Source of the DNA: Prevotellaceae bacterium UBA3627
GTDB taxonomy: Bacteria > Bacteroidota > Bacteroidia > Bacteroidales > Bacteroidaceae
DNA: 64,000 nt
Direction: 5' to 3'
Assembly: GCA_002373375.1 (NCBI GenBank)
Contig: DFLE01000001.1
Location: forward strand, 1 to 64,000
Shown here: positions 26,072 to 34,544 of the stretch, in pieces
Position numbering within the stretch: the first letter of the stretch is position 1
Layout of the letters: every line of letters starts with the position of its first letter
The notes under the pieces: model-generated
Seen by the model: only the letters and a program-made list of their open reading frames with translations
What the model was told of the DNA's origin: nothing
Databases searched by the model: none
Program-made: the position numbers and the translations under genes

Positions 26072-26129
26072 GTTGCTGTATCACAGCAACCCTCACCAAT
26101 CGCTCAGTCGGCCATAGCTCTACAGCAAC
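26072..26129. repeat. TTGCTGT palindrome, copy 3 plus a half copy
   Basis: GTTGCTGTATCACAGCAAC at 26072-26090, between ribE and ribBA, is followed by a lone right arm ACAGCAAC at 26122-26129. Confidence 0.8.
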
Positions 26130-26162
26130 CATTACCATAATCCCTGAAAAAGAAATAAAACA

Positions 26163-27377
26163 ATGCAATACAACACAATCGACGAAGCCCTTGAGGCATT
26201 AAGACAAGGACAGTGCATATTGGTTATAGATGACCCTGACCGCGAGAATGAGGGTGACCTCATCTGTGCTGCACAGTTCGCTACAACAGAAAATGTAAAC
26301 ATGATGGCTTCCTTGGCCAAAGGACTCATCTGTATGCCAATGAGTCGTGAACTCTGTGAGCGACTGAACCTGCCGCAGATGGTGACACATAACAGCGACA
26401 ACCACCAGACGGCTTTCACTGTCAGCGTTGACCATATATCAACTACAACGGGCATCTCTGCCGTGGAGCGTGGCATTACGGCTCGTGCCATAGCCGATCC
26501 GTCATCAAAGCCTATAGACTTCCGTCGTCCGGGACACATGTTCCCGTTGCAGGCGCGTGAGGGCGGCGTCCTCGTCCGTGCCGGACATACGGAGGCAACA
26601 GTGGACCTGTGTCGTATGGCGGGTCTTGCCGAGGCAGGCCTCTGTTGTGAGATTATGCGTGAGGACGGTACTATGATGCGTACCACGGAACTGCTGGAGC
26701 TGGCAAAAGAGCACAATATCGTTTGTGTTACCATCAAGTCGCTCATAGAGTATCGTCGCCGCACAGAGAAACTCATAGAACAGGTGACGAGCGCCGAACT
26801 GCCTACGAAATACGGTACGTTCCGTTCGTACGGTTATATAAATAAGGTAACGGGCGAGCATCATGTGGCTCTCGTCAAGGGTGATGTCACCACGCCTGAA
26901 CCTGTGCTCTGTCGTGTGCACTCAGAGTGTCTTACTGGCGATGCCTTCGGGTCTTTGCGCTGTGATTGTGGTGAACAACTTGCCGAGGCTCTCCGTCGTA
27001 TAGAGAAAGAGGGCAGGGGAGTATTGCTCTACTTGCGTCAGGAAGGGCGTGGCATTGGTCTTATCAATAAGCTGAGGGCATACAACCTGCAAGACCAGGG
27101 CATGGATACCGTCGAGGCTAACATTGCACTGGGCTTCGCCGCTGACCTCAGGGAGTATGGCACAGGTGCCAGCATCCTTGCAGACCTCGGAATACATGAC
27201 CTTATACTCATGACCAACAACCCACAAAAGATAAGCGGCATTGACGGCTTCGGCCTCCGCGTGGTGCGTAGGGAACCAATAGAGATAGCCACCAACGAAA
27301 AGGATGAGTTCTATATGTACACCAAGTACGCCAAGATGGGACACCTGCTGCATATAAAGAAACCAAAGGAGAAATAA
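26163..27377 (+). CDS. ribBA: Bifunctional DHBP synthase / GTP cyclohydrolase II
   Basis: This 404-aa protein supplies both precursors of riboflavin. The N-terminal half (1-200) is 3,4-dihydroxy-2-butanone-4-phosphate synthase, with the acidic loop DRENEGDL (26-33) and RPGHMFPL. The C-terminal half is GTP cyclohydrolase II, with the zinc cysteines in SECLTGDAFGSLRCDCGEQL (about residues 255-275) and LRQEGRGIGLINKLRAY. Both active sites look complete. The 165-bp gap from ribE contains palindromic repeats but no promoter I can identify. Confidence 0.96.
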   Translation: MQYNTIDEALEALRQGQCILVIDDPDRENEGDLICAAQFATTENVNMMASLAKGLICMPMSRELCERLNLPQMVTHNSDNHQTAFTVSVDHISTTTGISAVERGITARAIADPSSKPIDFRRPGHMFPLQAREGGVLVRAGHTEATVDLCRMAGLAEAGLCCEIMREDGTMMRTTELLELAKEHNIVCVTIKSLIEYRRRTEKLIEQVTSAELPTKYGTFRSYGYINKVTGEHHVALVKGDVTTPEPVLCRVHSECLTGDAFGSLRCDCGEQLAEALRRIEKEGRGVLLYLRQEGRGIGLINKLRAYNLQDQGMDTVEANIALGFAADLREYGTGASILADLGIHDLILMTNNPQKISGIDGFGLRVVRREPIEIATNEKDEFYMYTKYAKMGHLLHIKKPKEK

Positions 27378-27475
27378 CCATAGCCACTACAGTATATCTA
27401 TAGCCGGTGAAGTTGCATTTTGTGATTGTCAGCCCTATAGTTCCTATAGCTACTATAGTATCTATAGTCCCTATA
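27378..27475. repeat. Short CTATAG-containing repeats
   Basis: The ribBA-ribH gap contains at least five CTATAG or CTATA motifs spaced about 10 bases apart near its end. The function is unknown and it may be simple repeat DNA. Confidence 0.45.
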
Positions 27476-27495
27476 CATAAAAAAATATAAAGATT

Positions 27496-27957
27496 ATGAA
27501 AAAGATAGAAGGAGCATTGACCGCCCAGGGTCAGAAGATAGGCATTGTTGCCTCACGTTTTAATGATTTCATCGTCAATCACCTTATCAGCGGTGCTGAG
27601 GACTGCTTCGTACGTCACGGTGGTAATACCGACGACCTCACTCTCGCCCTCGTGCCGGGAGCGTTTGAGATACCTCTCACTGCCCAGAAGATGGCAGAGT
27701 CAGGAAAATATGACGCAGTGGTATGTCTTGGAGCAGTCATCCGTGGCGCTACTCCTCACTTTGACATGGTGGCAAATGAGTCAGCGAAAGGTATTGCCAT
27801 GGCAGCTATGAAGTCACAGGTGCCAGTGCTTAACGGTATTCTTACTACTGACAGCATAGAGCAGGCTGTGGAGCGTGCAGGTACCAAGGCCGGTAACAAG
27901 GGTGCCGATGCCATGCTCTCAGCAATAGAGATGGTAAACCTCAACAAGGCATTGTAA
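27496..27957 (+). CDS. ribH: 6,7-dimethyl-8-ribityllumazine synthase
   Basis: This 153-aa protein condenses the ribityl-pyrimidine with dihydroxybutanone phosphate, giving the lumazine that RibE consumes. Conserved motifs are VASRFNDFI, VPGAFEIPL and LGAVIRGATPHFDMVANE, which carries the catalytic histidine. The length is typical, and homologs assemble into pentamers or 60-mer capsids. With ribD, ribE and ribBA it completes the known core pathway apart from the phosphatase. Confidence 0.96.
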   Translation: MKKIEGALTAQGQKIGIVASRFNDFIVNHLISGAEDCFVRHGGNTDDLTLALVPGAFEIPLTAQKMAESGKYDAVVCLGAVIRGATPHFDMVANESAKGIAMAAMKSQVPVLNGILTTDSIEQAVERAGTKAGNKGADAMLSAIEMVNLNKAL

Positions 27958-28018
27958 TTCCATCCCCACGGTTCGCTGCACTGCAGTCCAGTTTGTTGCC
28001 GCACCGTGGTTGAGTATT

Positions 28019-28097
28019 TTGCTGTATCACAGCAACCCATATTAATGTTCCGCCCTTTCCTGCCCCGCAGTCCAGTATGTTGCTGTATCACAGCAAC
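28019..28097. repeat. TTGCTGT palindrome, copies 4 and 5
   Basis: TTGCTGTATCACAGCAA (28019-28035) and the full 19-mer (28079-28097). The second is preceded by GCAGTCCAGTATGTTGC; a matching GCAGTCCAGTTTGTTGC lies upstream of the first. Both are between ribH and the DUF1846 gene. Confidence 0.85.
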
Positions 28098-28124
28098 CAT
28101 AATTAAGGAAAAAGAAATAAAACA

Positions 28125-29591
28125 ATGAAACAAGGTTTCGATAACGACAAATACATTCGCATACAGTCAGAACACATCAAAGAACGCATTCAGCAGTTTA
28201 AGGGCAAGCTGTACCTTGAGCTCGGTGGGAAACTTTTCGACGATCATCACGCCAGTCGTGTGTTGCCGGGCTTCCAGCCCGACTCAAAGCTGCGTATGTT
28301 CAGCAAGATAAGTGACCAGATAGAGATTGTCATCGTCATCAGCGCTGAGGATATAGTGAAGAACAAGGTTCGTGCTGACCTCGGCATCACCTATGACGAG
28401 GATGTGCTGCGCCTGCGTGGTGAGTTCATTGCACGTGGCTTTATGGTAGGCAGCGTCGTTATAACACATTATAACGGACAGCATGCCGCCGATGACTTCC
28501 GTGTGCGTTTGGAGCGTATGGGCATAAAGTCATACGTGCATTACCTTATTGACGGCTATCCGCATAACGTCGCACTCATCGCCAGCGACCAGGGCTTCGG
28601 CAAGAACGACTATGTGGAGACATCCCGTCCGCTCGTTATCGTTACCGCCCCGGGACCTGGCAGCGGTAAGATGGCAGTGTGCCTCTCTCAGTTATATAAT
28701 GAGAACAAGCGCGGCACGGAGGCAGGCTATGCCAAGTTCGAGACCTTCCCTGTATGGTCGCTGCCATTGAAGCATCCTGTCAATATAGCATACGAGGCTG
28801 CCACCGCAGACCTTAATGATGTCAATATGATTGACCCATTCCATCTGGAGGCGTACAATAAGATTGCCGTCAACTATAACCGCGACATAGAGATATTCCC
28901 TGTGCTTAACGCGCTCTTTGAAGGCATATATGGCAAGAACCCCTATAAGTCTCCTACGGATATGGGTGTCAATATGGTAGGCTTCTGCATCAGCGATGAT
29001 GAGGCGTGTCAGGAGGCTTCGCGTCAGGAGATTATACGCCGTTACTACGATGCCACTAATAAGTTTGCCGACGGAGCGAACAACGAGGCTGAGGTGCAGA
29101 AGATACAGCTGCTCTTCCAGCAGGCCAAGATAACTACAGACAACCGCCGTGTTACCACGGCAGCCAAGGAACGTCGTGAGCGTTGCGGCAAACCGTGTGC
29201 GGCCATCGAACTGGCCGACGGTACCATCATCACCAGTGAGACCAGCGAACTGCTCGGACCATCCGCCGCCCTCATTCTCAATGCCACCAAGCATCTTGCT
29301 GGCATAGACCATGACATAAAGCTCATTCCACAGGCAATGATTGAGCCGATACAGAAGACAAAGGTTGAGTATCTCGGCGGCAACAACCCACGTCTGCATA
29401 CCGATGAGGTGCTCGTGGCACTCTCTGTCCTGTCACAAGCTGATGACAACTGCCGACGTGCCCTTGAACAACTTCCGCAGCTGCAAGGATGCCAGGTGCA
29501 CTCTACCGTAATGCTTTCTGAGGTTGACAGGAAAATCTTCAAGAAGTTAGGAGTAGGACTTACGTGTGAGCCTGTAAAAAAGAAAAGTTAA
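28125..29591 (+). CDS. DUF1846 (UPF0371) family protein
   Basis: This 488-aa cytosolic protein belongs to a conserved family of unknown function. The N-terminal signature is KLYLELGGKLFDDHHASRVL. A glycine-rich stretch (TAPGPGSGKMAVCLSQLY) resembles a phosphate-binding loop, and members have been described as having an ATPase-like fold. The length is normal and no membrane segment is present. It follows ribH by 167 bp and may be read from the same transcript, but nothing links it to flavin synthesis. I do not assign a reaction. Confidence 0.9.
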   Translation: MKQGFDNDKYIRIQSEHIKERIQQFKGKLYLELGGKLFDDHHASRVLPGFQPDSKLRMFSKISDQIEIVIVISAEDIVKNKVRADLGITYDEDVLRLRGEFIARGFMVGSVVITHYNGQHAADDFRVRLERMGIKSYVHYLIDGYPHNVALIASDQGFGKNDYVETSRPLVIVTAPGPGSGKMAVCLSQLYNENKRGTEAGYAKFETFPVWSLPLKHPVNIAYEAATADLNDVNMIDPFHLEAYNKIAVNYNRDIEIFPVLNALFEGIYGKNPYKSPTDMGVNMVGFCISDDEACQEASRQEIIRRYYDATNKFADGANNEAEVQKIQLLFQQAKITTDNRRVTTAAKERRERCGKPCAAIELADGTIITSETSELLGPSAALILNATKHLAGIDHDIKLIPQAMIEPIQKTKVEYLGGNNPRLHTDEVLVALSVLSQADDNCRRALEQLPQLQGCQVHSTVMLSEVDRKIFKKLGVGLTCEPVKKKS

Positions 29592-29731
29592 TTAAAGTTA
29601 AAGGACGATTAATATTCTGTATTTTTATATCTAATATCGGAATAAAGTTGTAATTTTGTAAATCACAGTAGCGCTATGTCCTTTTTTCTCAGAGGGAAAG
29701 GATGTGTTGAAACGTGAATTTATAAAAGATA

Positions 29732-29977
29732 ATGAACAGAAATATATTCATATCAAAGAAGATGTATGTCGCTCCCCTCATTTCCTTCGAGGAAGTGGAG
29801 GAGGAACAGGAATTGCTTGCTGGCTCAACAACTGGTGGTGGTGCGCCGTGGGAGACAGGTGAGCCTGGTGTTAAGCCGTATGACGACCCTTTCAATGGCA
29901 ATGGGGCTAAAAAATCTGGTGGTATGTTTGAAGATACTGGCGAGGGAGATTTCGTGTTTGAGATAGATGACAGGTAA
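29732..29977 (+). CDS. Small leader-like peptide, LAGS type, before the fimbrillin genes
   Basis: This 81-aa protein is of unknown function. After KKMYVAPLISFEEVEEEQ comes LLAGS at residues 28-32, then a Gly-rich and acidic tail ending EIDDR. A second ATG at 29762 (MYVAPLIS) would place the conserved Tyr right after the start, as in the other two small ORFs. There is no hydrophobic signal. It is the first gene of a group with a fimbrillin-dockerin protein and two lipoproteins. A -7-like TAATTTTG lies at 29651-29658, without a good -33 box. Confidence 0.65.
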   Translation: MNRNIFISKKMYVAPLISFEEVEEEQELLAGSTTGGGAPWETGEPGVKPYDDPFNGNGAKKSGGMFEDTGEGDFVFEIDDR

Positions 29978-30002
29978 TGTTACAATGTTTCTTAAAGTGG
30001 GG

Positions 30003-31139
30003 ATGAAGAGAAAGCTGACAGCTGTTCTTCTTCTGCTGGCGGATATAATGATAGCAGCGGCTGCCGAGGCTGTGTACCCGGTTTATTCGTATGATGAGAA
30101 TACAGGGCTTCTCTTCGGCTGGCAGCAAGGGTGCAGAGGAAGAGGATATTTTGATGAGGGTGGCAGCGATTGCGTGTTGCTTGTCGCCCGCACGGTAGAG
30201 GATGATGACAACTATGTTCCTGCGTCAAATGCGGGGTGGGGATTGGTTAGCGGTAATACTTACTATGGCTATTTCCCTTGTGAGGGAGTTCACTATATGG
30301 TGGCCAACACTGCCTTGCCAGTGACATACGAGGGACAGAGACAGAGAGGCAATGGATCAACGCAGCACTTGGGGGCGTATGACTACATGACTGCGAGAGA
30401 CCTGATAACCTCAACGTCAGCGCAGTTTAATTTCTCACACCTCGGGTGCGTGCTTAGACTGGAATATACGGTTGGTAGGAGTACGACAGTAAACAGCATT
30501 ATGCTGAAAGCAGAGAAAGAGAACTTCGTCACGGCGGCGACGGTGAACGTTCCGGCACAGACAGTGACGGCGACCGGCAAAAGCTCTGTGATGACACTTG
30601 TTACAGATGAATTGGAGTTAGAGAAGGGGCAGACGTTGACGGCATATCTGATGATGTGTCCCGCAGATCTCAGTAATGAGACACTGACGGTGAGGATAAA
30701 TGCAGATGACGGCACGTTTGTGGAGAGGCAACTTACCGGAGTAGCGTTTCAGGCAGGAAAACTGTATGACGTGAATCTGGATGATGATATAGTAAAGGCA
30801 AAGAGTGGAGCAGGAGAGATGTGGAGTGAGAGTAACGGCAAACGTGGCGGTGCGTATCTGGAAACAGATGCAGAAACAGTAAGTTCACAAAGGTGCTATG
30901 CCCCTGATTTCGTCACTGCTGTGCTTGAAGACGGAGAATTGGGAAAGAGAGAGAGACTGCTCGGTGATGTCAATGCCGATGGAAAGGTTGACCTCACGGA
31001 CGCACGGTTGTTAACTAACTATAATGTGGGTATAAGGCCGGTGGAGATAGACCTCAGTGTGGCCGATACCAACAAGGATGATGATATAACGATGGCAGAT
31101 GCCAACGAGATAGTGAGAATTACTCTTTCAAAGAAATAG
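30003..31139 (+). CDS. Fimbrillin-like secreted protein with C-terminal dockerin domain
   Basis: This 378-aa protein begins MKRKLTAVLLLLAD, giving a signal peptide of about 20 residues. An in-frame ATG at 29967 overlaps the upstream gene and would spoil the signal. The body shows fimbrillin-clan features: FSHLGCVLRLEYTV, then VNVPAQTVTATGKSSVM, YLMMCPADLSNETLTVRI and FQAGKLYDVNLDD. The last ~58 residues are a type I dockerin. They form two calcium-loop repeats, DVNADGKVDLTDARLLTNY and DTNKDDDITMADANEIVRI, with Asp/Asn at the metal positions. Dockerins bind cohesins, and no cohesin is recognised in this window. There is no lipobox, unlike in the two genes that follow. Confidence 0.75.
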   Translation: MKRKLTAVLLLLADIMIAAAAEAVYPVYSYDENTGLLFGWQQGCRGRGYFDEGGSDCVLLVARTVEDDDNYVPASNAGWGLVSGNTYYGYFPCEGVHYMVANTALPVTYEGQRQRGNGSTQHLGAYDYMTARDLITSTSAQFNFSHLGCVLRLEYTVGRSTTVNSIMLKAEKENFVTAATVNVPAQTVTATGKSSVMTLVTDELELEKGQTLTAYLMMCPADLSNETLTVRINADDGTFVERQLTGVAFQAGKLYDVNLDDDIVKAKSGAGEMWSESNGKRGGAYLETDAETVSSQRCYAPDFVTAVLEDGELGKRERLLGDVNADGKVDLTDARLLTNYNVGIRPVEIDLSVADTNKDDDITMADANEIVRITLSKK

Positions 31140-31152
31140 AAGTTATTAAGAG

Positions 31153-32403
31153 ATGAAGAATATATTTACATATCTGACAGTGGCGGCGATGACGCTCTTT
31201 GTGTCGTGTTCTTCCGACAGCATCATTGCTGACGGAGAGAATGTAATACTTGAGGAGGGAACCATGGCTTCCAGGCCGGCTTTGGAGAGTGGCGACGAGA
31301 CGCGTGGTACTCTGTATCTTGAGAATGCCATGATGCGGTTTGATTGGAATGAGGGTGACAAGATTGCTGTCTATCCTCTGTATAAGCCGGGTACAGGTCA
31401 GGATATTGAGGCTATAGACGAGTCGCATGTGCAGGTTCTTACTTATCTCCAGAATGTTGATGGCGGCAGTGGCCTGTCCAAAGCCGAGTTCAGTCCTAAC
31501 GGCAAGAAATATGTATTGAACGTGAAGAATACCAAGGACTTCGTGGCGTGGGCACCATATCTTTCTGGCGAGGACTTTAAGGATCGGGAAATCCCTGAGT
31601 TCGGCTATACTGAAATGCCAGTCACATATGAGAACCAGATACAGTCTGCTAATGTAGAGATGGGACATTATGATCCGACAAAATCTGATGAGATGGCTCT
31701 TTTGCTGGCCTCAGAGAAAAGGGCCTCCGCTCACCTCGGCAACTATGACTACTTGTATGCACAGGCGGAGCAAGGTAATACAGGTTACACCTGCTTCGAC
31801 TTCAGCCACGTGCAGGCCACCGTGCGTTTTTATATGCAGATACCAGAGTCTGAGAATCCTCAGGTTTTCGACTCTCTCGTAATATATCATAAGTTTGAGG
31901 CTCCTGACCGTGTGGGGGTTAATTTCGTGGAGAAAGGCAAGTTCAGTCTGGAAACACAGAAAATGACTGTTTATAAGAAGACAAATAAGCTGAAACTGAA
32001 GCTCGGCACAGAGACAGAGGGCATGGACCTTATAGACCATGAAGTAGGCAGTGAGACAGAAGGTAAGTATAAATCCATATATAAGCGTGGTGACAGGTAT
32101 CTCCTCATAGCATATATGCAGATGTATCCTGTGAATATTACTTTGGATGCTATGCAGCTGCCAACCTTGTACCTCTACGGACATACAGGCACTGAGGCTG
32201 GAGGCAACCTAAAACACACCTACTATAAGGCGCGTCTGACGAAAAAGAATATAGAGGCTGGCAAGTGGTATCAGTGGGCAACCACGTTGGACGAGGAACA
32301 GCCTATACAGTTTGAGGTGGTCAACGTGGAGGAATGGAAGGAGGATGATACTTTCTACAATACCGTTGACAAAACTGAGGGTCAGGGTACGCAGCACTGG
32401 TAA
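31153..32403 (+). CDS. Fimbrillin-family lipoprotein
   Basis: This 416-aa lipoprotein has a signal ending in LFVSCSSDS, with lipobox cysteine C19. The mature start SRPALESGDETRGT fits fimbrillins that are processed after an Arg. MRFDWNEGDKIAVYPL is a hallmark of the Bacteroidales fimbrillin family, and YDYLYAQAEQGNTGYTCFDFSHVQATVRFYM is the mid-domain strand pair. It is likely exported to the outer surface as a fimbrial or adhesin subunit. It starts 13 bp after the dockerin gene. Confidence 0.8.
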   Translation: MKNIFTYLTVAAMTLFVSCSSDSIIADGENVILEEGTMASRPALESGDETRGTLYLENAMMRFDWNEGDKIAVYPLYKPGTGQDIEAIDESHVQVLTYLQNVDGGSGLSKAEFSPNGKKYVLNVKNTKDFVAWAPYLSGEDFKDREIPEFGYTEMPVTYENQIQSANVEMGHYDPTKSDEMALLLASEKRASAHLGNYDYLYAQAEQGNTGYTCFDFSHVQATVRFYMQIPESENPQVFDSLVIYHKFEAPDRVGVNFVEKGKFSLETQKMTVYKKTNKLKLKLGTETEGMDLIDHEVGSETEGKYKSIYKRGDRYLLIAYMQMYPVNITLDAMQLPTLYLYGHTGTEAGGNLKHTYYKARLTKKNIEAGKWYQWATTLDEEQPIQFEVVNVEEWKEDDTFYNTVDKTEGQGTQHW

Positions 32404-32405
32404 AT

Positions 32406-32473
32406 CTTGGCGGATAAGTCTTGATTGATCTTGCGGATAGATTTTGATTGATCTTGCGGACAAGTATTAACTG
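32406..32473. repeat. Three imperfect ~24-bp tandem units
   Basis: Three units begin with CTTG(G)CGGA and contain AAGTCTTGATTGAT or a variant. They follow the stop codon of the fimbrillin lipoprotein gene. Confidence 0.6.
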
Positions 32474-32538
32474 TTTTATCAGATAAGTATACTTTCTTGA
32501 AGTATTAATTATTAATTTTTTAATTATTAATTAACTAG

Positions 32539-33741
32539 ATGATAAGGAATATAAACATATATATAGCCGTTGTGGCTGCCCTGCTGCTGGTCGGCTGTGG
32601 CAGCGAGGAACTGCCCCTGACACACGCGGATGGTTATGGTGAGGTGTCTTTCAATGTCGGCGGTGAGGGCACACGTGCCAATGAAAGGACGTATGTGGGA
32701 TATGACTATGACCGCGATCCGCATTTCATGGGTGTGTTCGGATGGTACAACCTGCTTCAGGCCACATCGCTCAGCGACAACAAGATGTTTGATAACCTTG
32801 AGCTGACAGCCACACCTGACAAGGAAACCCAGCTGATAGCATGGGATTACGAGCCTAAGCGTTACTGGTCTGAGTTTGCTGACTTCGTGAGGTTCGACAA
32901 CTTCGCCTATATGCCTTATAACCCCGGGGCTACTCTGACGAGAGATGCTAATGTATATACTCTCTCAATGCCTGTTAATTTCGGTCCGGGTACCCCATTC
33001 TCTGTTACGGAGACGGCTCTTATGTGTAACCTGCCAGACTATAAGGCTGACCCTGATGGCGTGATTATGTTTAAGATGGATCAGGCTCTTACGGGATACA
33101 AGCTTGTGTTCCAGTTAGGTGACAAGATGAGTGACATACGTTACTTCGTCATAAAGAGTGTTAAGGTCTATGGTCAGAACTTCGTCAGCAGCGGTACGGT
33201 GTCTCGTCAGTACACCCTTGACCCAGAAAACAGCACTACTCCTTGGACATCCGGTGATTTCGTCTGGGATCTAAATGATGATGAAGAAGACAGGTTTGAC
33301 GTGCTGCCCGCTAATGCCGTGCCTATACCATATAATGACAACAGTGCCGATGCTCCTGTGGGAGAGGATTGGACAGAATACTACAGTCAGTTGACGGAAA
33401 AGCTGACCGAGGAGAAGGATACGACCTATGGAGTGCTTCGTGTCAACAAGGTAGCTGTGCCCTGGGGAAAGCCTATATACCTGTTCCCGGCGAGAGACTT
33501 CAATCCGGTCTTTGAGGTGACATACGATGCCGTCGTCGTCAATGAGGACGGTGATGACGTGGTGACTCGCAAGAACGTGGTAAGCACAATAGAGTTCAGC
33601 GAGGACTACTTCGAGAAGTTGAAGACTGCCGGAGCCACAGAGATGGGCAAGACACGCACAATACACGTGAAGATAGTGCCTGACCACCTCTATGTACTCG
33701 CCGATGCCGACCAGACTTTCGGCTATATCCCTGTACCGTAA
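32539..33741 (+). CDS. Lipoprotein, probable fimbrillin-like surface protein
   Basis: This 400-aa lipoprotein has a signal ending LLLVGCGSEE, with lipobox cysteine C20. VSFNVGGEGTRANERTYVG resembles the start of minor-fimbria tip or fimbrillin-like proteins, with an Arg suitable for processing. FDNFAYMPYNPGATL and KIVPDHLYVLADADQTF recall the carbohydrate-binding or Mfa-like surface proteins of Bacteroidales. The exact family is unsure. It is the last gene of the surface-protein group and ends 20 bp before the toxin-antitoxin array. Confidence 0.7.
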   Translation: MIRNINIYIAVVAALLLVGCGSEELPLTHADGYGEVSFNVGGEGTRANERTYVGYDYDRDPHFMGVFGWYNLLQATSLSDNKMFDNLELTATPDKETQLIAWDYEPKRYWSEFADFVRFDNFAYMPYNPGATLTRDANVYTLSMPVNFGPGTPFSVTETALMCNLPDYKADPDGVIMFKMDQALTGYKLVFQLGDKMSDIRYFVIKSVKVYGQNFVSSGTVSRQYTLDPENSTTPWTSGDFVWDLNDDEEDRFDVLPANAVPIPYNDNSADAPVGEDWTEYYSQLTEKLTEEKDTTYGVLRVNKVAVPWGKPIYLFPARDFNPVFEVTYDAVVVNEDGDDVVTRKNVVSTIEFSEDYFEKLKTAGATEMGKTRTIHVKIVPDHLYVLADADQTFGYIPVP

Positions 33742-33761
33742 TATAGTAAACTGTAAAGCCG

Positions 33762-33907
33762 GGAAAGAAACAAATTACAATAATTATCTATAATTACGGT
33801 AGTTCGTTTCAAGTACATAAAAAAGAGATGAGGAGAGATGACATGGAAGACAATTAATGGATAATTAATGACAATTCGTGTCAAGAGATGAAGAAAAGGA
33901 GGTGAGT
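33762..33907 (+). repeat. TA-array leader repeat, copy 1
   Basis: A ~145-bp sequence upstream of antitoxin 1. It is nearly identical to 34543-34686 and to 35375-35510. It contains a 7-bp inverted repeat TAATTAT-CT-ATAATTA (33781-33796), ATTAAT repeated around GGATA, and GACA/TGTC around ATTCG. These are operator-like. Homology with copy 2 runs on through the first ~26 codons of the antitoxin. Confidence 0.92.
33896..33905 (+). promoter_or_regulatory. Full-length Shine-Dalgarno before antitoxin 1
   Basis: AAGGAGGTGA ends 2 bases before the ATG, with GGAGG 5 bases from it. Strong Shine-Dalgarno sequences are unusual in Bacteroidales. It decides for the ATG at 33908 over the GTG at 33878. Confidence 0.75.
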
Positions 33908-34201
33908 ATGGAAAGAAACATAACATTGAGCCCGGAGGCTCTGCCTTACTGGAACTACATAAAGAGTGCAAGTCCAAAAGTGAAGGAAGAATTGGCATAC
34001 TTCCTCGTTCATGTCAAAGCTCCCGAAAAAGAGACGGAAAAGGACGAGAATGAGGAAGATGAGATAGAAGACCGCCTTGTGTTTCCAAAAACACGTGAGG
34101 ACGAGTTGGAAATCCTACGCAGGGCATTTCGTGATGCTAAACTGCTTAAGGAAGGAAAGTTGAAGACGCGTGATTTTTGGGAGGTGATTAATGAGCTGTA
34201 A
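33908..34201 (+). CDS. Putative antitoxin 1 (partner of a RelE-family toxin)
   Basis: This is a 97-aa acidic protein. The N-terminus MERNITLSPEALPYWN-IK-ASPKV is shared almost exactly with antitoxin 2. The middle is strongly acidic (EKDENEEDEIED). The tail KLLKEGKLKTRDFWEVINEL matches antitoxin 3 at 13 of 20 residues. Its stop overlaps the toxin start by 11 bp, a usual arrangement for type II modules. By analogy with known antitoxins, one end should bind toxin and the other DNA. The shared tail with antitoxin 3, whose RelE remnant is still visible, suggests that the C-terminus is the RelE-binding part. Confidence 0.75.
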   Translation: MERNITLSPEALPYWNYIKSASPKVKEELAYFLVHVKAPEKETEKDENEEDEIEDRLVFPKTREDELEILRRAFRDAKLLKEGKLKTRDFWEVINEL

Positions 34202-34544
34202 GATAAGAACGTCAAATAAGTTTGACAAGGATTTGAAGAAACTGTCAAAGCGTTATAGCTCATTTCGATTAGATATAATGGAGTTGGCAACTCAGTTGGC
34301 TGAGAATCCTTTTATGGGTACAGACCTTGGAGGGGGAGCTCGCAAAGTGAGGATGCGAATACGCTCAAAAGGAAAAGGAAAGAGTGGGGGAGCAAGAGTG
34401 ATAACATATACTGCAGATGTAGTGGTGCAGACGCTTGAAGGCGAGATCGTACTGCTGACAATTTATGATAAAGCAGATGTGGAGTCAATATCTGATGTAG
34501 AGATACGAAGGCTAATAGAAGATATAACAAAAGCAGATAGATAA
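34191..34544 (+). CDS. RelE/ParE-superfamily toxin
   Basis: This 117-aa basic protein starts MSCKIRTSNKFDKDLKKLSK, the typical RelE/HigB-like helix with lysines. NPFMGTDLGGGARKVRMRI and GGARVITYTAD form the central beta-sheet, and VLLTIYDKADVESI is the C-terminal strand. Toxins of this superfamily usually cleave mRNA on the ribosome or, in the ParE branch, inhibit gyrase. Which applies is not clear from sequence. It overlaps antitoxin 1 by 11 bp. Confidence 0.82.
   Translation: MSCKIRTSNKFDKDLKKLSKRYSSFRLDIMELATQLAENPFMGTDLGGGARKVRMRIRSKGKGKSGGARVITYTADVVVQTLEGEIVLLTIYDKADVESISDVEIRRLIEDITKADR

Noticed and set aside
23760..28097. TTGCTGT palindromes as rho-independent terminators
   Set aside because: They lack a following U-tract, and several lie inside what looks like one operon.
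29967..30002. Earlier ATG of the fimbrillin-dockerin gene
   Set aside because: It overlaps the upstream small gene and places 12 non-signal residues before a good signal peptide at 30003.
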